Source: Actinomadura formosensis NBRC 14204
GTDB taxonomy: Bacteria > Actinomycetota > Actinomycetes > Streptosporangiales > Streptosporangiaceae
Direction of reading: 5' to 3'
Assembly (NCBI RefSeq): GCF_001552155.1
Contig: NZ_BCQQ01000052.1
Location: 1 to 42,183, forward strand
DNA: 42,183 nt
The position numbers and the translations under genes were made by a program. A model generated the notes under the pieces. It was given only the letters and a program-made list of their open reading frames with translations, did not search any database and had not been told where the DNA came from. Positions 25,075 through 33,618 of the stretch are shown in pieces. The first letter of the stretch is position 1. Each line of letters begins with the position of its first letter.

Positions 25075-25657
25075 CGCTCGCCTCCGCAATCAGCGTCTTG
25101 ATGATGACGGTGTCGAGGTAGAACACCGAGAACTCACCGGCACCGGCCAGGCCGTCCGGATTCTCCAGATATCCGGTGAACCTGGGCTGCAGGCCGCTGC
25201 TGCGCACGACCTTGTTGATCCCGATGTTGCGCGTACGGGTCTCAAGGACCAGTCCGTTGATCGGGTATTCGGCCAGCACGTGGCCGGCGATCACCGGCAG
25301 GCTGTTCCAGAGAACGGCGCTGAGAATCCCCTGCTTCCTCGCCGACGGATCGGTCAGATGGACGTGCACGTAACCATCCGGCCGGCCCAAAATGTTGATA
25401 TTGGTGAAGCCGATGATCGCGCCGTTGCGGCAGAACGTGAAGCCCACCGCGACATCGCGTGGCCCGTGCCGCCGGCAGAACTGGCGGAATCGCGCACGCG
25501 TGTCATCCCGGCTTCCCAGCTTGGCCCGGTCGATGCCGAGGAAGTCGAGGTCGGCGATGCCGTCGTGCCAGTAGGACACGAAGGTCTCGATGTCCTCCTC
25601 GATCATGTCCCGGACGGTCAGCCGATCGCCCCGCAAGTCAAATCCAAGCAGCTCCAT
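25061..25657 (-). CDS. GNAT-family N-acyltransferase
   Basis: The 198-residue protein fits the GNAT fold: RLTVRDMIEEDIETFVSYWHDG at the N-terminus, a central strand FTFCRNGAIIGFTNINI, the acyl-CoA pyrophosphate loop DPSARKQGILSAV (R/Q-x-x-G-x form), and the late ETRTRNIGINKVVRSSGLQPRFTGY block. It would transfer an acyl group from CoA, or from a carrier protein, to an amine. The ATG at 25657 begins the minus-strand biosynthetic operon, 209 bases from the ACP on the other strand; a longer start at 25729 is less likely. Its place opposite an ACP gene raises the option that it uses acyl-ACP. Confidence 0.8.
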   Translation of the reverse strand: MELLGFDLRGDRLTVRDMIEEDIETFVSYWHDGIADLDFLGIDRAKLGSRDDTRARFRQFCRRHGPRDVAVGFTFCRNGAIIGFTNINILGRPDGYVHVHLTDPSARKQGILSAVLWNSLPVIAGHVLAEYPINGLVLETRTRNIGINKVVRSSGLQPRFTGYLENPDGLAGAGEFSVFYLDTVIIKTLIAEASGDQD

Positions 25658-25866
25658 GTCGTTCCGCAGTCCCCGCCTTCTCAATGGACCGATCCGTACG
25701 CCACACCCGGCGCTTCCAGTTTTCGGCATCGCGGTCCGCAGCCGGTCCTAGGGTGATCCAGCCTCGATATACCGCCGGTACACGCCGATCCGGACAGCCT
25801 TGTCCGCCTCGGGCGGGCTCCCACATACTCGCTGCAGACAGCGCGGGCTCCGAACAGGCGGTTGAT
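25658..25866. promoter_or_regulatory. Divergent promoter region of the biosynthetic cluster
   Basis: This 209-bp region separates the GNAT-led operon (minus) from the ACP-led operon (plus) and must carry both promoters. It contains the palindromes TACCG-C-CGGTA (25770-25780) and CCTAGG (25748-25753). The SARP activator at the cluster end is the obvious candidate to bind here, though I find no clear heptamer repeat of the usual SARP kind. Confidence 0.5.
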
Positions 25867-26118
25867 GTGATCACGGTCGACGAAGTGCTGGAAATGATCC
25901 GGAAGAAGATGCGCAACAAGCTGCCGGCCAGCCTCGTATTGGACGGTGACACGGAAGTCGATCGCCTCGGCCTGTCCAGCCTGCAGATCGCCGACATCGT
26001 GTTCACGATCGAGGACAGGTACGATTTCGAGTTCGATCTTGAGCGGGCGTTCGACGTCGTCACGGTCAAGGACATCGTCGATGTGATCAACGATACGCTT
26101 TCCGAATTCCAGAAATAA
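25867..26118 (+). CDS. Acyl carrier protein (first of two)
   Basis: An 83-residue protein of the ACP fold. The phosphopantetheine site is LGLSSLQIADIVFTIED, where Ser is kept but the usual Asp before it is replaced by Ser (GLSSL instead of GLDSL). Acidic helix II/III residues are as in fatty-acid ACPs. The GTG at 25867 fits the length; longer in-frame starts are implausible. The diiron oxygenase starts two bases after its stop codon, suggesting that this carrier presents the substrate oxidised by that enzyme. Confidence 0.9.
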   Translation: MITVDEVLEMIRKKMRNKLPASLVLDGDTEVDRLGLSSLQIADIVFTIEDRYDFEFDLERAFDVVTVKDIVDVINDTLSEFQK

Positions 26119-26119
26119 C

Positions 26120-27289
26120 ATGGCGGACTCCACGGGCGGCACGGAGCACTCCACGGGCAAAACGGAGCGACCAGACGGGAAGAAGCCTGAGGAGCCGGCA
26201 CGCCTCGCCGGCCACTGGGCCATCCCGGTGACCGGCGACTCCCTGTTCACGTGGGATTATGACTCGGACTCCGACCGGCTGCTGCGCCTGTACGACAAGG
26301 GCAAGCGCCTGCAGTGGGATGCCGCCACGGCACTCGACTGGAGCCGGCCGGTCGATCCAGGAGACCCGCTGGGAATGCCGGACGAGCTGATCTGGATCGC
26401 GGACTCCGAGCTGTGGGACCGGTTGCCCGAGTCCGAACGGGCCGTGGTCCGACGCCATACGGCGGCCTGGATGTATTCGCAGTTCCTGCACGGAGAACAA
26501 GGCGCCCTGATATGCGCTGCGCGGGTGGTGCAGACGGTGCCGGGAATAGACGCCAAGTTCTTCGCCTCCACGCAGGTGATGGACGAGGCACGGCACGTCG
26601 AGGCCTACGACCGCTACCTGCGGGAGAAGATCGGTGTCCGGTACGACATCACGGCCTCACTGCAGGGTCTGCTCGACTCGATCGTGCGCGACAGCCGCTG
26701 GGACATCACCTATCTCGGCATGCAGGTGCTGATCGAAGGGCTGGCGCTGGCCTCGTTCGGCATTCAGCGGGATCTGATGAAAGATCCCCTGGCGAAAGCG
26801 TTCAACGCCTATGTGCTGAAGGACGAGGCCAGGCATGTCGCGTTCGGCCAGATCGCGCTGCGCGACCACTACCGCGACCTCACCGACGCAGAACGGCGCG
26901 AGCGGGAGGAGTTCGCGCTTGAGGCGTGCTGGGTTCTGCACGCGCGTTACAACGGCGAGGAGCTTTGGCGCAATCTGGACTATGGCGCGGAGGAGTGCAT
27001 CGAGCTGACCAAGCGCTCCGCGTCGCTGCGGGTCTTCCGGTATCGGCTGTTCTCCCGGATAGTGCCCGCGCTGAAGAGCATCCACCTGTTCGGTCCCCGG
27101 ATGCGGGACGGGCTGGAGAAGCTCGGCCTGCTGCGTTTCGCGGCGATGGACATCAACGCGATTATGGAGGCTGACAGCCGGGCCGCCGACGAGATCGAGC
27201 TCGCCATGCGACGGCAGCAGATCGAGGCGGCCATCGAAATCGGCCGATCCGGCCGGACAGGGGTGCAGGATGACCGACCCGCAGGTTGA
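26120..27289 (+). CDS. Ferritin-like diiron oxygenase/oxidase
   Basis: The 389-residue protein shows a complete ferritin/R2-type diiron ligand set: Glu126 in FLHGEQGAL, Glu156/His159 in MDEARHVEAY, Glu206 in LIEGLALASF, and Glu236/His239 in KDEARHVAFG. A 40-residue charged, disordered N-terminus precedes the helical bundle. Such enzymes activate O2 for hydroxylation, desaturation, N-oxygenation or azoxy formation. It is coupled to the ACP gene (one-base gap) and overlaps the thioesterase gene by 20 bases. The cluster's Rieske protein and ferredoxin supply electrons, by inference. The substrate may be ACP-bound. AurF-type N-oxygenases and VlmB-type azoxy synthases are related in concept, but membership in either group cannot be asserted here. 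Confidence 0.88.
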   Translation: MADSTGGTEHSTGKTERPDGKKPEEPARLAGHWAIPVTGDSLFTWDYDSDSDRLLRLYDKGKRLQWDAATALDWSRPVDPGDPLGMPDELIWIADSELWDRLPESERAVVRRHTAAWMYSQFLHGEQGALICAARVVQTVPGIDAKFFASTQVMDEARHVEAYDRYLREKIGVRYDITASLQGLLDSIVRDSRWDITYLGMQVLIEGLALASFGIQRDLMKDPLAKAFNAYVLKDEARHVAFGQIALRDHYRDLTDAERREREEFALEACWVLHARYNGEELWRNLDYGAEECIELTKRSASLRVFRYRLFSRIVPALKSIHLFGPRMRDGLEKLGLLRFAAMDINAIMEADSRAADEIELAMRRQQIEAAIEIGRSGRTGVQDDRPAG

Positions 27290-28058
27290 ATCCCCGGTAC
27301 TGCGATCGGCGGACGAGCTGACCTATTTCGGGATTACCGGACGCGGCACGCTCCAAGCCAAGGAGCTCTACCGTTTCATGGAGCACACCGGCCCTCAATG
27401 GTGGCTGCCGATGTCCGGAATGACTCGCGAGGAGTTCTGGCGGTCCCGGCAGCACGCGCTGGTGGCCCGCAGCACGGTCGTCCGGATACTGGCGGGCGGC
27501 TGCCGCCCGAGCGACCCGGTGAGCGTCGAGCACGCGATCACGCATGGCCGGCGGGAACGGCGTGGCCGCGGCGACGCCGAGTACGGGTTCCTGGACGTGC
27601 TCTCGGTCCGCAGGGACTCCGACGGGGCCGTCCTCGCCGACCTGGCCACGCACACCGTGTGGGTCGACTTCCGCGGCGGTGGCCGCAAGGTGGCGGCCGC
27701 GCCGCCCGACGGCCTGGCCTGCCCGCTGGAGGAACTGCCACCGCTCGAACCGTTCCCGCGGCTCGGTGAGCCGGCGGCGGTCGCGGAGTTCACCTGGACC
27801 GCGCGGGAGGCGGAGGTCACCAACAGCCACGTATCGTTTCCGAGCTATGCCGAGCGGGCGGAGAACGCGCTGTTCGACGCCGGTCTCCCGATGCCCGAGC
27901 TCCCGCGGTGGCAGGGGTGGTACCGCCTCGACTTCCTGACCGGTGACCGGGCCGCGGTGAAGGTCTGCCAAGACGCAGACGGATACCTGTTCGGGTTCTG
28001 CCCGGCGGACGATCACCGGCCGCGGGTCTGCCTCCGGCTGAGCAACGCCGGGGCATGA
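27270..28058 (+). CDS. Double-hotdog acyl-ACP thioesterase-like protein
   Basis: A 262-residue protein that reads as two hotdog repeats. The first (about 10-140) has ELYRFMEHTGPQWW, a paired-strand segment and YGFLDVLSVRRDSDGAVLADLATHTVWVDF. The second (about 165-255) begins FTWTAREAEVTNSHVSFPSYAERAENAL, where Asn185/His187 match the N-x-H element of FatA/FatB-like acyl-ACP thioesterases. It would release an acyl chain from a carrier, or bind it without catalysis if the third residue of the site is missing. The gene overlaps the diiron oxygenase and is followed by a 17-bp tandem duplication. I base the family on motif layout only. Confidence 0.65.
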   Translation: MTDPQVESPVLRSADELTYFGITGRGTLQAKELYRFMEHTGPQWWLPMSGMTREEFWRSRQHALVARSTVVRILAGGCRPSDPVSVEHAITHGRRERRGRGDAEYGFLDVLSVRRDSDGAVLADLATHTVWVDFRGGGRKVAAAPPDGLACPLEELPPLEPFPRLGEPAAVAEFTWTAREAEVTNSHVSFPSYAERAENALFDAGLPMPELPRWQGWYRLDFLTGDRAAVKVCQDADGYLFGFCPADDHRPRVCLRLSNAGA

Positions 28059-28087
28059 GCGGGGCCGGGGCATGAGCGGGGCCGGGG
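28048..28087 (+). repeat. 17-bp tandem duplication at a gene junction
   Basis: CCGGGGCATGAGCGGGG occurs at 28048-28064 and again at 28065-28081, with six bases of a third copy. The first copy holds the thioesterase stop in an ATGA overlap; the second holds the ATG used by the esterase. The 17-bp shift puts the first ATG out of frame. Confidence 0.9.
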
Positions 28088-29082
28088 ACGTGATCGAGCG
28101 GGAACGGCCGCTCGATCCCGTCGTGAAGGCGATCTTGATGCTGGCCGGCCGGTCGCCCGCACCGCCGGGGCCGGGCAGGACCGGTTCCGCCGACGAGGAC
28201 GGGTTCACCCCGGAGCAGGCCCGCGCCGCCTTCCACGCGTTGACGGTCACCGCGCGGTCGGCCGGCTCGGTGGCCCCGGTGGGTGCCGTCGAGGAGGTCC
28301 GCGCGGCGGGGTTACCCGCCCGGGTCTATCGGCCGGCGGCCGCCGGGCCCGCGCCGACGGTCGTGTTCTTCCACGGCGGCGGCTTCGTGACAGGGGATCT
28401 GGACACCCACGACAACCACTGCCGATGGCTGTGCCGGGAGACCGGGGCGGTGGTGGTCAGCGTCGGTTACCGGCTGGCGCCCGAAGCGCCCTTCCCCGCC
28501 GCCGTGCACGACTGCCTCACCGCGATCCGGTGGGCCGCCGGCGAGATCGCCGGGCTCGGCGGCCTGCCGGAGCGGCTGGCGGTCGCCGGTGACAGCGCGG
28601 GCGGCAATCTCGCGGCCGTGGCGGCGCAGGTGTGCCGGGACGAGGGCGGCCCGCCGCTGTGCGCCCAGCTGCTGGTGTATCCGGTGGTAGATCTGAGCGC
28701 ACACCCCTATCCGTCCCGGCTGGAGTACGGCGAGGGCTATCTGCTCACCGCCGACACCATGCGCTGGTTCGTGTCCTGCTATCGGCCGGACGAACGGTCA
28801 CCGCTGGCCTCCCCGCTGCGGGGAACGCTGACCGGCCTGCCGCCGGCGGTCGTCGTGACGATGCAGTACGACCCGCTCCGTGATGAGGGCGAGTCCTACG
28901 CCGCCGCATTGGCGGCGGCGGGCGTGCCGGTCGCGGCGCACCGCTTCGGCGGTCTCGTGCACGGCTCCTTCGAACTGCCGATCCTCGGGCCCGCCACCGT
29001 CGAAGCGATGCGGACCGCGTTCGGGTCGTTCCGGAAGCTGCTGATTCCCACCTCGGAGCTGTCGCGTGAACCTCTTTCGTGA
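28072..29082 (+). CDS. HSL-family alpha/beta-hydrolase (esterase)
   Basis: The 336-residue protein has the hormone-sensitive-lipase signature: oxyanion motif HGGG at 101-104 (VVFFHGGGFVTGD), nucleophile Ser175 in VAGDSAGGNL, an Asp in MQYDPLRDEG, and the catalytic His in GLVHGSF. The first 60 residues form the cap. It hydrolyses esters or thioesters of short to medium acyl groups, and may instead act as an acyl-transfer or editing hydrolase in the pathway. Its 3' end overlaps the second ACP gene by 17 bases. No signal peptide, so it is cytoplasmic. Confidence 0.92.
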   Translation: MSGAGDVIERERPLDPVVKAILMLAGRSPAPPGPGRTGSADEDGFTPEQARAAFHALTVTARSAGSVAPVGAVEEVRAAGLPARVYRPAAAGPAPTVVFFHGGGFVTGDLDTHDNHCRWLCRETGAVVVSVGYRLAPEAPFPAAVHDCLTAIRWAAGEIAGLGGLPERLAVAGDSAGGNLAAVAAQVCRDEGGPPLCAQLLVYPVVDLSAHPYPSRLEYGEGYLLTADTMRWFVSCYRPDERSPLASPLRGTLTGLPPAVVVTMQYDPLRDEGESYAAALAAAGVPVAAHRFGGLVHGSFELPILGPATVEAMRTAFGSFRKLLIPTSELSREPLS

Positions 29083-29332
29083 ACGTGGAACCCGCCGGCG
29101 GGTGACGAAGCTGCTCGCCCAGATACGGCCCGACGTCGCCGCCATGCCGATCCACGGGGGCCTGCGGCTGGAGCAGGAGCTCGGCCTGGACTCGCTCGCC
29201 ATGGCCGCGCTGGCGGTACGGCTGCACGAGGAACTGAAGGTCGACCTGATGGCGCTCGCCGAGCGGCGCCAGCAGATCCAGACGATCGACGATCTGGTCA
29301 AGGTCGTGGAGGAGCTGACCAATGGCGCCTGA
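29066..29332 (+). CDS. Acyl/peptidyl carrier protein (second)
   Basis: An 88-residue carrier with a regular phosphopantetheine site LEQELGLDSLAMAALAVRL (Ser in GLDSL). Start is a GTG at 29066, inside the end of the esterase gene. The ATG of the acyl-activating enzyme lies within its last codons (11-base overlap). This carrier-ligase coupling suggests that the ligase loads this ACP. The site differs from that of the first carrier, so the two probably hold different substrates. Confidence 0.92.
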   Translation: MNLFRERGTRRRVTKLLAQIRPDVAAMPIHGGLRLEQELGLDSLAMAALAVRLHEELKVDLMALAERRQQIQTIDDLVKVVEELTNGA

Positions 29333-30935
29333 CACCGGTTGCCGGCGGCTGGCGGACCTGGTGCCGAGGCTGGCGGAACTGCCCGATGCCGCCATCCTGC
29401 ATCTCGCCGGGACCGAGCTGGTGCGCACACCGTTCCCCGAACTCGGCGCCGATGTGCGCCGGGCCCAAAAGAGGCTGACGGACGCGCAGGTCGAGCCCGG
29501 GACCAGGGTCGGCATCTGGGGCGGCAACTCGTACGAATGGGTGGTCTACGAGCTGGCGCTGCTGGACCTCGGCTGCGTCACGGTCACCCTGCCGCTGGCG
29601 GAGTTCGCCGGCGGCTCCGCGGCGGAGCTGGCCGACAGGTACCGGCTCGAACTGCTGCTGGCCGACCCGGACCGGTGCGCCGAGCCGGCGGACTGGCTGG
29701 TTCCGCTCGCCTTGGACTGGCCCGGCGATCGTGAGATCCGGCTGCGGCCCCGTCCGGCCGGGCTCGACCCCGACGTGTTCTCGATCGTGTTCTCCTCGGG
29801 CACGACCGGTGCGGTCAAGGCCATCCAGATCAGCAGAGCGGCCACCGAGGACTGCCTGGCGGAGTTCGCCGATCATTACCGGTTCAGCGCCGACGACAGG
29901 ATTCTGGTCGCACTGCCGTTGTCCACCTTCCAGCAGCGCATCATGCTGTACTGCGCGATCTGGTACGGGTTCGACGCGGTCGTGGTGGATCCGTCCCCGC
30001 TGATGCTGGTGGTCATGAGGCAGGCGAGGCCCACCATCATGGGGGGTCCGCCCGCCTTCTACGAGCTGCTCGAGAACCGCTTCGGCAGCCTCTCCGCCCC
30101 GAAGAAGGCGCTGCTTCGGCTGCTGTCACGGGTGATCCGCTCCGTACTGCCCGCCGGCCTCGCGCAGCGCGCGCTGCGCTTGGTGTTCCGCCAAGCCCAT
30201 GAGGCCTACGGCGGGCGGATGCGCCTCATGCTCAGTGGCTCGGCGCCGCTGCGCAGATCCACCGCCGACGTCTTCGCCATGGTGGGGCTGCCGCTGTTCC
30301 AGCTCTACGGCCTGACCGAGTCGGGCTTCATCGCCTGGAACCGGCCCGGGGCCAACCGGATCGGGTCTGTGGGCCGGCCGGTCTTCAAGGGCTCCGTCAC
30401 CATCGCCGGGGACGGCGAGGTCCTCGTTCGCTGGCCGCGCCCGCAGAGCCCCGGCTACCTGGGCGAGCCGCCCGAGGTCGAGCGGGCGACCTACCGCGGT
30501 GACGGCTCGATCGCCACCGGCGACCTCGGCCGGTTCGACGACGACGGCTTCCTGTACCTGATCGGCCGCAAGAAGGACGTCATCATCACCCGCGCCGGCT
30601 ACAAGATCGCCCCATCGCCGATCGAACAGCGGATCCTCACCGACACGGCCGCCGACCAGGCCGTGCTCATCGGCGGCGGCGACCTGGACTACGTCGGGGT
30701 GGTCATCGCGCTGCGGGCACACGCGGACGAGGACGCCGCGGACCGGATCGACAAGCACATCGAACAGATCAACGCCGGGCTTCCCGAGGCGTCGCGCATT
30801 CTGCGGGTTCTGTTCACGAGGGAAGCCTTCACCAGGGAGAACGGGCTCATGACCACCACACTGAAGATCAATCGCAATGCGGTGGCACAGCGTTATCGCC
30901 CTGCTCTCGACAGGGGCGAGCGTTGGTCCCGGTGA
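29322..30935 (+). CDS. Acyl-activating enzyme (ANL superfamily, AMP-forming ligase)
   Basis: A 537-residue ANL enzyme. Motifs seen: P-loop-like FSSGTTGAVKAIQIS (the usual PKG reads VKA), LYGLTESGFIAWN, the hinge region ATGDLGRFDDDGFLYLIGRKKDVIITRAGYKI, and a C-terminal lysine in TTTLKINRNAV. Helices around 230-270 (PKKALLRLLSRVIRSVLPAGLAQRALRLVF) form an insert like that of long-chain acyl-CoA synthetases. It adenylates a carboxylic acid and passes it to CoA or, given its overlap with the carrier gene, to the second ACP. The substrate is probably a medium to long acyl chain. The aminotransferase start overlaps its stop. Confidence 0.9.
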   Translation: MAPDTGCRRLADLVPRLAELPDAAILHLAGTELVRTPFPELGADVRRAQKRLTDAQVEPGTRVGIWGGNSYEWVVYELALLDLGCVTVTLPLAEFAGGSAAELADRYRLELLLADPDRCAEPADWLVPLALDWPGDREIRLRPRPAGLDPDVFSIVFSSGTTGAVKAIQISRAATEDCLAEFADHYRFSADDRILVALPLSTFQQRIMLYCAIWYGFDAVVVDPSPLMLVVMRQARPTIMGGPPAFYELLENRFGSLSAPKKALLRLLSRVIRSVLPAGLAQRALRLVFRQAHEAYGGRMRLMLSGSAPLRRSTADVFAMVGLPLFQLYGLTESGFIAWNRPGANRIGSVGRPVFKGSVTIAGDGEVLVRWPRPQSPGYLGEPPEVERATYRGDGSIATGDLGRFDDDGFLYLIGRKKDVIITRAGYKIAPSPIEQRILTDTAADQAVLIGGGDLDYVGVVIALRAHADEDAADRIDKHIEQINAGLPEASRILRVLFTREAFTRENGLMTTTLKINRNAVAQRYRPALDRGERWSR

Positions 30936-32146
30936 ATCCCGCCACGCCGTTCAAGACGATCCGGCGGCACATGTCCCCGGGGGTCGCCACCGTGTACCGG
31001 GCGGCGGGCCGTGGTTCCCACGAATCCGAGGCCGCCGGCGCGACCGTACGGCTGGCCGACGGCCGCGAGGTGGTCGACTTCGGTTCGTACGGCATGGCGC
31101 AGCTCGGCCATCGCTGCCCTCGCGTCGTCGAGGCCGTGGCGGCCCAGCTGCGCACGATGCCGACGGCGACCCGGGCGCTCGCCAACCCCGCGGTGACCGA
31201 ATTCGTCCGCGAACTCACCCGGCGATGCGGCCCCGATCTGAACCGGGTGTGGCTGGGCAGCGACGGCGCCGACGCCGTCGAGGTCGCCACGAAGCTGGCG
31301 ATCCGGGTGACGGGCCGCACGCGCCTGCTGGCCGTGCGGGGCGCCTTCCACGGAAAGACGCTCGGGGCGCTGGCGCTCACTCACGCGCCGATGTTCCACG
31401 AGGGGCTCCAGCCCCTCCTCGGCCACGTCACCCATCTCCCGCCGGAGGATCCGGACGCGGTCGCGCGGGAAGTCGCCGAGGGCGACATCGCCGCCCTCGT
31501 CTTCGAACCGATCCGCGGTGAAGGCGGAGTCCACCCGCTGGCTCCCGATGTCGCAGCCCGGTGGGCGGCGGACGCGCAGGCCGCACATGCCTTTGTGATC
31601 AGCGACGAGGTGCAGGTGGGGCTGCGCCGCTGCGGCGAGTTCTCGATCGCGGTGGCGCGGGGCTGGAATCCGGACGCCGTGCTGTTCGGGAAGGCGCTCG
31701 GCGGCGGCGTCATGCCGATCTCGGCGATGGTCGCGACGTCAGCGCTGTTCCAGCCGCTGGCCCAGGACCCGAGCTGGCACACCTCCACAGCGGGCGGCCA
31801 TCCGCTCGCCTGTGCCGCGGCGACCGCGGCGCTGGCCGCCATCGACGAGCACGAGGAGCGGGCCCGCGAGGTGAGCGCCGGTGTTCAGGCCGGGCTGCGG
31901 ACGCTGAGCAAGACGCATCAGGACCTGGTCGCGGAGGTCCGCGGAACCGGACTGCTCTGGGGGGTCGATCTCCGGTTGCCGAGTGCCCACGGGGTGATCG
32001 CCGAGCTCGCGGCGGCGGGGCTGCTGGTGTCGCCCTGTCTCAGTTCTCCGCCGACCATCCGGCTGCTCCCGCCGATGGTGGCGACCGACGACGAGATCAC
32101 CCGCGCGATCGAAGTGCTCGACACGGTGCTGACCGAAGCGAAGTGA
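30932..32146 (+). CDS. Class III PLP-dependent aminotransferase
   Basis: The 404-residue protein contains class III features: LGSDGADAVEVATKLA (usually GSEA), GAFHGKTLGALALT, FEPIRGEGGVHP, Asp225 in VISDEVQVGLRR, Schiff-base Lys254 in LFGKALGGGVMPI, and TSTAGGHPLACAAA. These enzymes move amino groups between omega-amines or amino acids and aldehydes or keto acids. The GTG at 30932 gives a GTGA overlap with the ligase stop and is preferred over the TTG at 30923. In the cluster it probably aminates an aldehyde or beta-keto position of the acyl chain, or supplies a diamine/omega-amino acid. The substrate cannot be read from the sequence. Confidence 0.92.
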   Translation: MNPATPFKTIRRHMSPGVATVYRAAGRGSHESEAAGATVRLADGREVVDFGSYGMAQLGHRCPRVVEAVAAQLRTMPTATRALANPAVTEFVRELTRRCGPDLNRVWLGSDGADAVEVATKLAIRVTGRTRLLAVRGAFHGKTLGALALTHAPMFHEGLQPLLGHVTHLPPEDPDAVAREVAEGDIAALVFEPIRGEGGVHPLAPDVAARWAADAQAAHAFVISDEVQVGLRRCGEFSIAVARGWNPDAVLFGKALGGGVMPISAMVATSALFQPLAQDPSWHTSTAGGHPLACAAATAALAAIDEHEERAREVSAGVQAGLRTLSKTHQDLVAEVRGTGLLWGVDLRLPSAHGVIAELAAAGLLVSPCLSSPPTIRLLPPMVATDDEITRAIEVLDTVLTEAK

Positions 32147-32148
32147 TC

Positions 32149-33600
32149 ATGGATACACAGGAGTCCGCAGGAGAAGGCCGGAGGGGCGACGTCATGCGAA
32201 CCGGTGCCGCGCAGCGAGAAACCACCGGGATCATCGTGTCGCTGGTCGCCGTGGGCGCGGCGTTCCTCGCGATGTTCGACGCGACCGTGATCAACCTCGC
32301 GATCCCCGCCCTGGGCGAGGACTACACGTCGTCGTCGGTCGCCGCCCTGACGTGGACGATCACCATCTACGCCATCATCTTCGCGGCGCTGCTGGCGCCG
32401 GCGGGCCGGGCCGGCGACGTCCTCGGCTGCCGCGTCACCTATCTGGGCGGGATCGGGCTCTTCACGGTCGCCTCGGTGGTGTGCGCGGTGTCCCCGAACC
32501 TGCCGGTGCTGTTCGCCGGCCGGGGGCTGCAGGCGGTGGGGGCGGCCGCCATGGTCCCCGCGTCGCTGGCCATACTGTTGCGCAACAGCAGGCCGGAGCA
32601 CCATGCGAAGGCCATCGGCATGTGGGGTGCGGCGAGCGCGGCGGCGGCCGCGATCGGCCCGAGCGCCGGTGGCCTGCTGGTCGACAGCCTGCACTGGCGC
32701 TCCCTTTTCTGGATCAATCTGCCGATCGGCCTGGCGCTGATCTGGTGCATCCGGGCAATTCCCCGCACGGGCGGCGCGGGCGGGGCGTGGCCGGACCTTC
32801 CCGGGACCATCCTGCTCGCGGCGGGGATCGGCGCCATCGTGCTGGGTGTGGGCGAGGGACCGGCCTGGCACTGGACAGACCCCCGCACCATCGGGTCGAT
32901 CGCCGCCGGTGGACTGATGCTCACGGTGGCGTTGCGCCGATCCGTCCGTCATCCGGTTCCCGCCGTCGAGACCACGCTGTGGCGCAGCCACCGGTACGTG
33001 CTGGCCAACCTCGCATCGTTCTGTTACGGCGCCGCACTGTTCCCCTGGCTGCTGGTCGGCATCCTCTACCTCACCCAGGTGTGGCACTACGACGAGTTCG
33101 AGGCAGGACTGGCGCAGAGCCCGGGGGCGATCACGGCGGCGCTCAGCGCCATGCTCGCGCCCCGTCTCATCAGAAAATACGGTCCCCAGGCAGCGATCAT
33201 CGCCGGCGCGCTCATCATGGCCGTGGTGGTGCTCTGGATCCATCTCGGGCTGACCGTCCACCCCCGGTTCCTCGCGTTCTGGCTGCCGACCGGTCTCCTC
33301 GTGGGGGTCGGGATGGGAGCGCTGGCCAACGGGGTGGCCAGCGCCGCCGCGATGTCGGTCCACCCGCGGCAGTTCGCGGGGGCGGTCGGCCTCAACACCG
33401 CGGCCCGGCAGGTCGGTGGCGCCCTGGGCGTCGCCGCCCTCGCCGCGATCATGTCCGTCAGCGCGCCGGCGGTGCTCGGCGACTACCTGAACGTCTACCT
33501 GTTCTGCGGGGTGTCGGCCCTGGCCGCCGCGGCGGCGGGCGTCGCGATCGCCGCCCGCGGCTCCGCCGGCAGTTCCACCACCGAGACCGTCCAAGGCTGA
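32149..33600 (+). CDS. DHA2-type MFS exporter (14 TM)
   Basis: A 483-residue protein with about 14 hydrophobic segments. TM1 carries FLAMFDATVINLAIPAL, the DHA2 family motif D1, and the TM2-3 loop shows RAGDVLGCRVTYLGG. Motif C-like FFAGRGLQAVGAAAMVPASLAILL is present. DHA2 (EmrB/QacA) proteins expel drugs and lipids by proton antiport. The ATG lies three bases after the aminotransferase stop. It likely exports the cluster product and gives self-resistance. The N-terminal 25 residues are hydrophilic. Confidence 0.93.
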   Translation: MDTQESAGEGRRGDVMRTGAAQRETTGIIVSLVAVGAAFLAMFDATVINLAIPALGEDYTSSSVAALTWTITIYAIIFAALLAPAGRAGDVLGCRVTYLGGIGLFTVASVVCAVSPNLPVLFAGRGLQAVGAAAMVPASLAILLRNSRPEHHAKAIGMWGAASAAAAAIGPSAGGLLVDSLHWRSLFWINLPIGLALIWCIRAIPRTGGAGGAWPDLPGTILLAAGIGAIVLGVGEGPAWHWTDPRTIGSIAAGGLMLTVALRRSVRHPVPAVETTLWRSHRYVLANLASFCYGAALFPWLLVGILYLTQVWHYDEFEAGLAQSPGAITAALSAMLAPRLIRKYGPQAAIIAGALIMAVVVLWIHLGLTVHPRFLAFWLPTGLLVGVGMGALANGVASAAAMSVHPRQFAGAVGLNTAARQVGGALGVAALAAIMSVSAPAVLGDYLNVYLFCGVSALAAAAAGVAIAARGSAGSSTTETVQG

Positions 33601-33618
33601 ACGACAGAAGGGTTCGCC

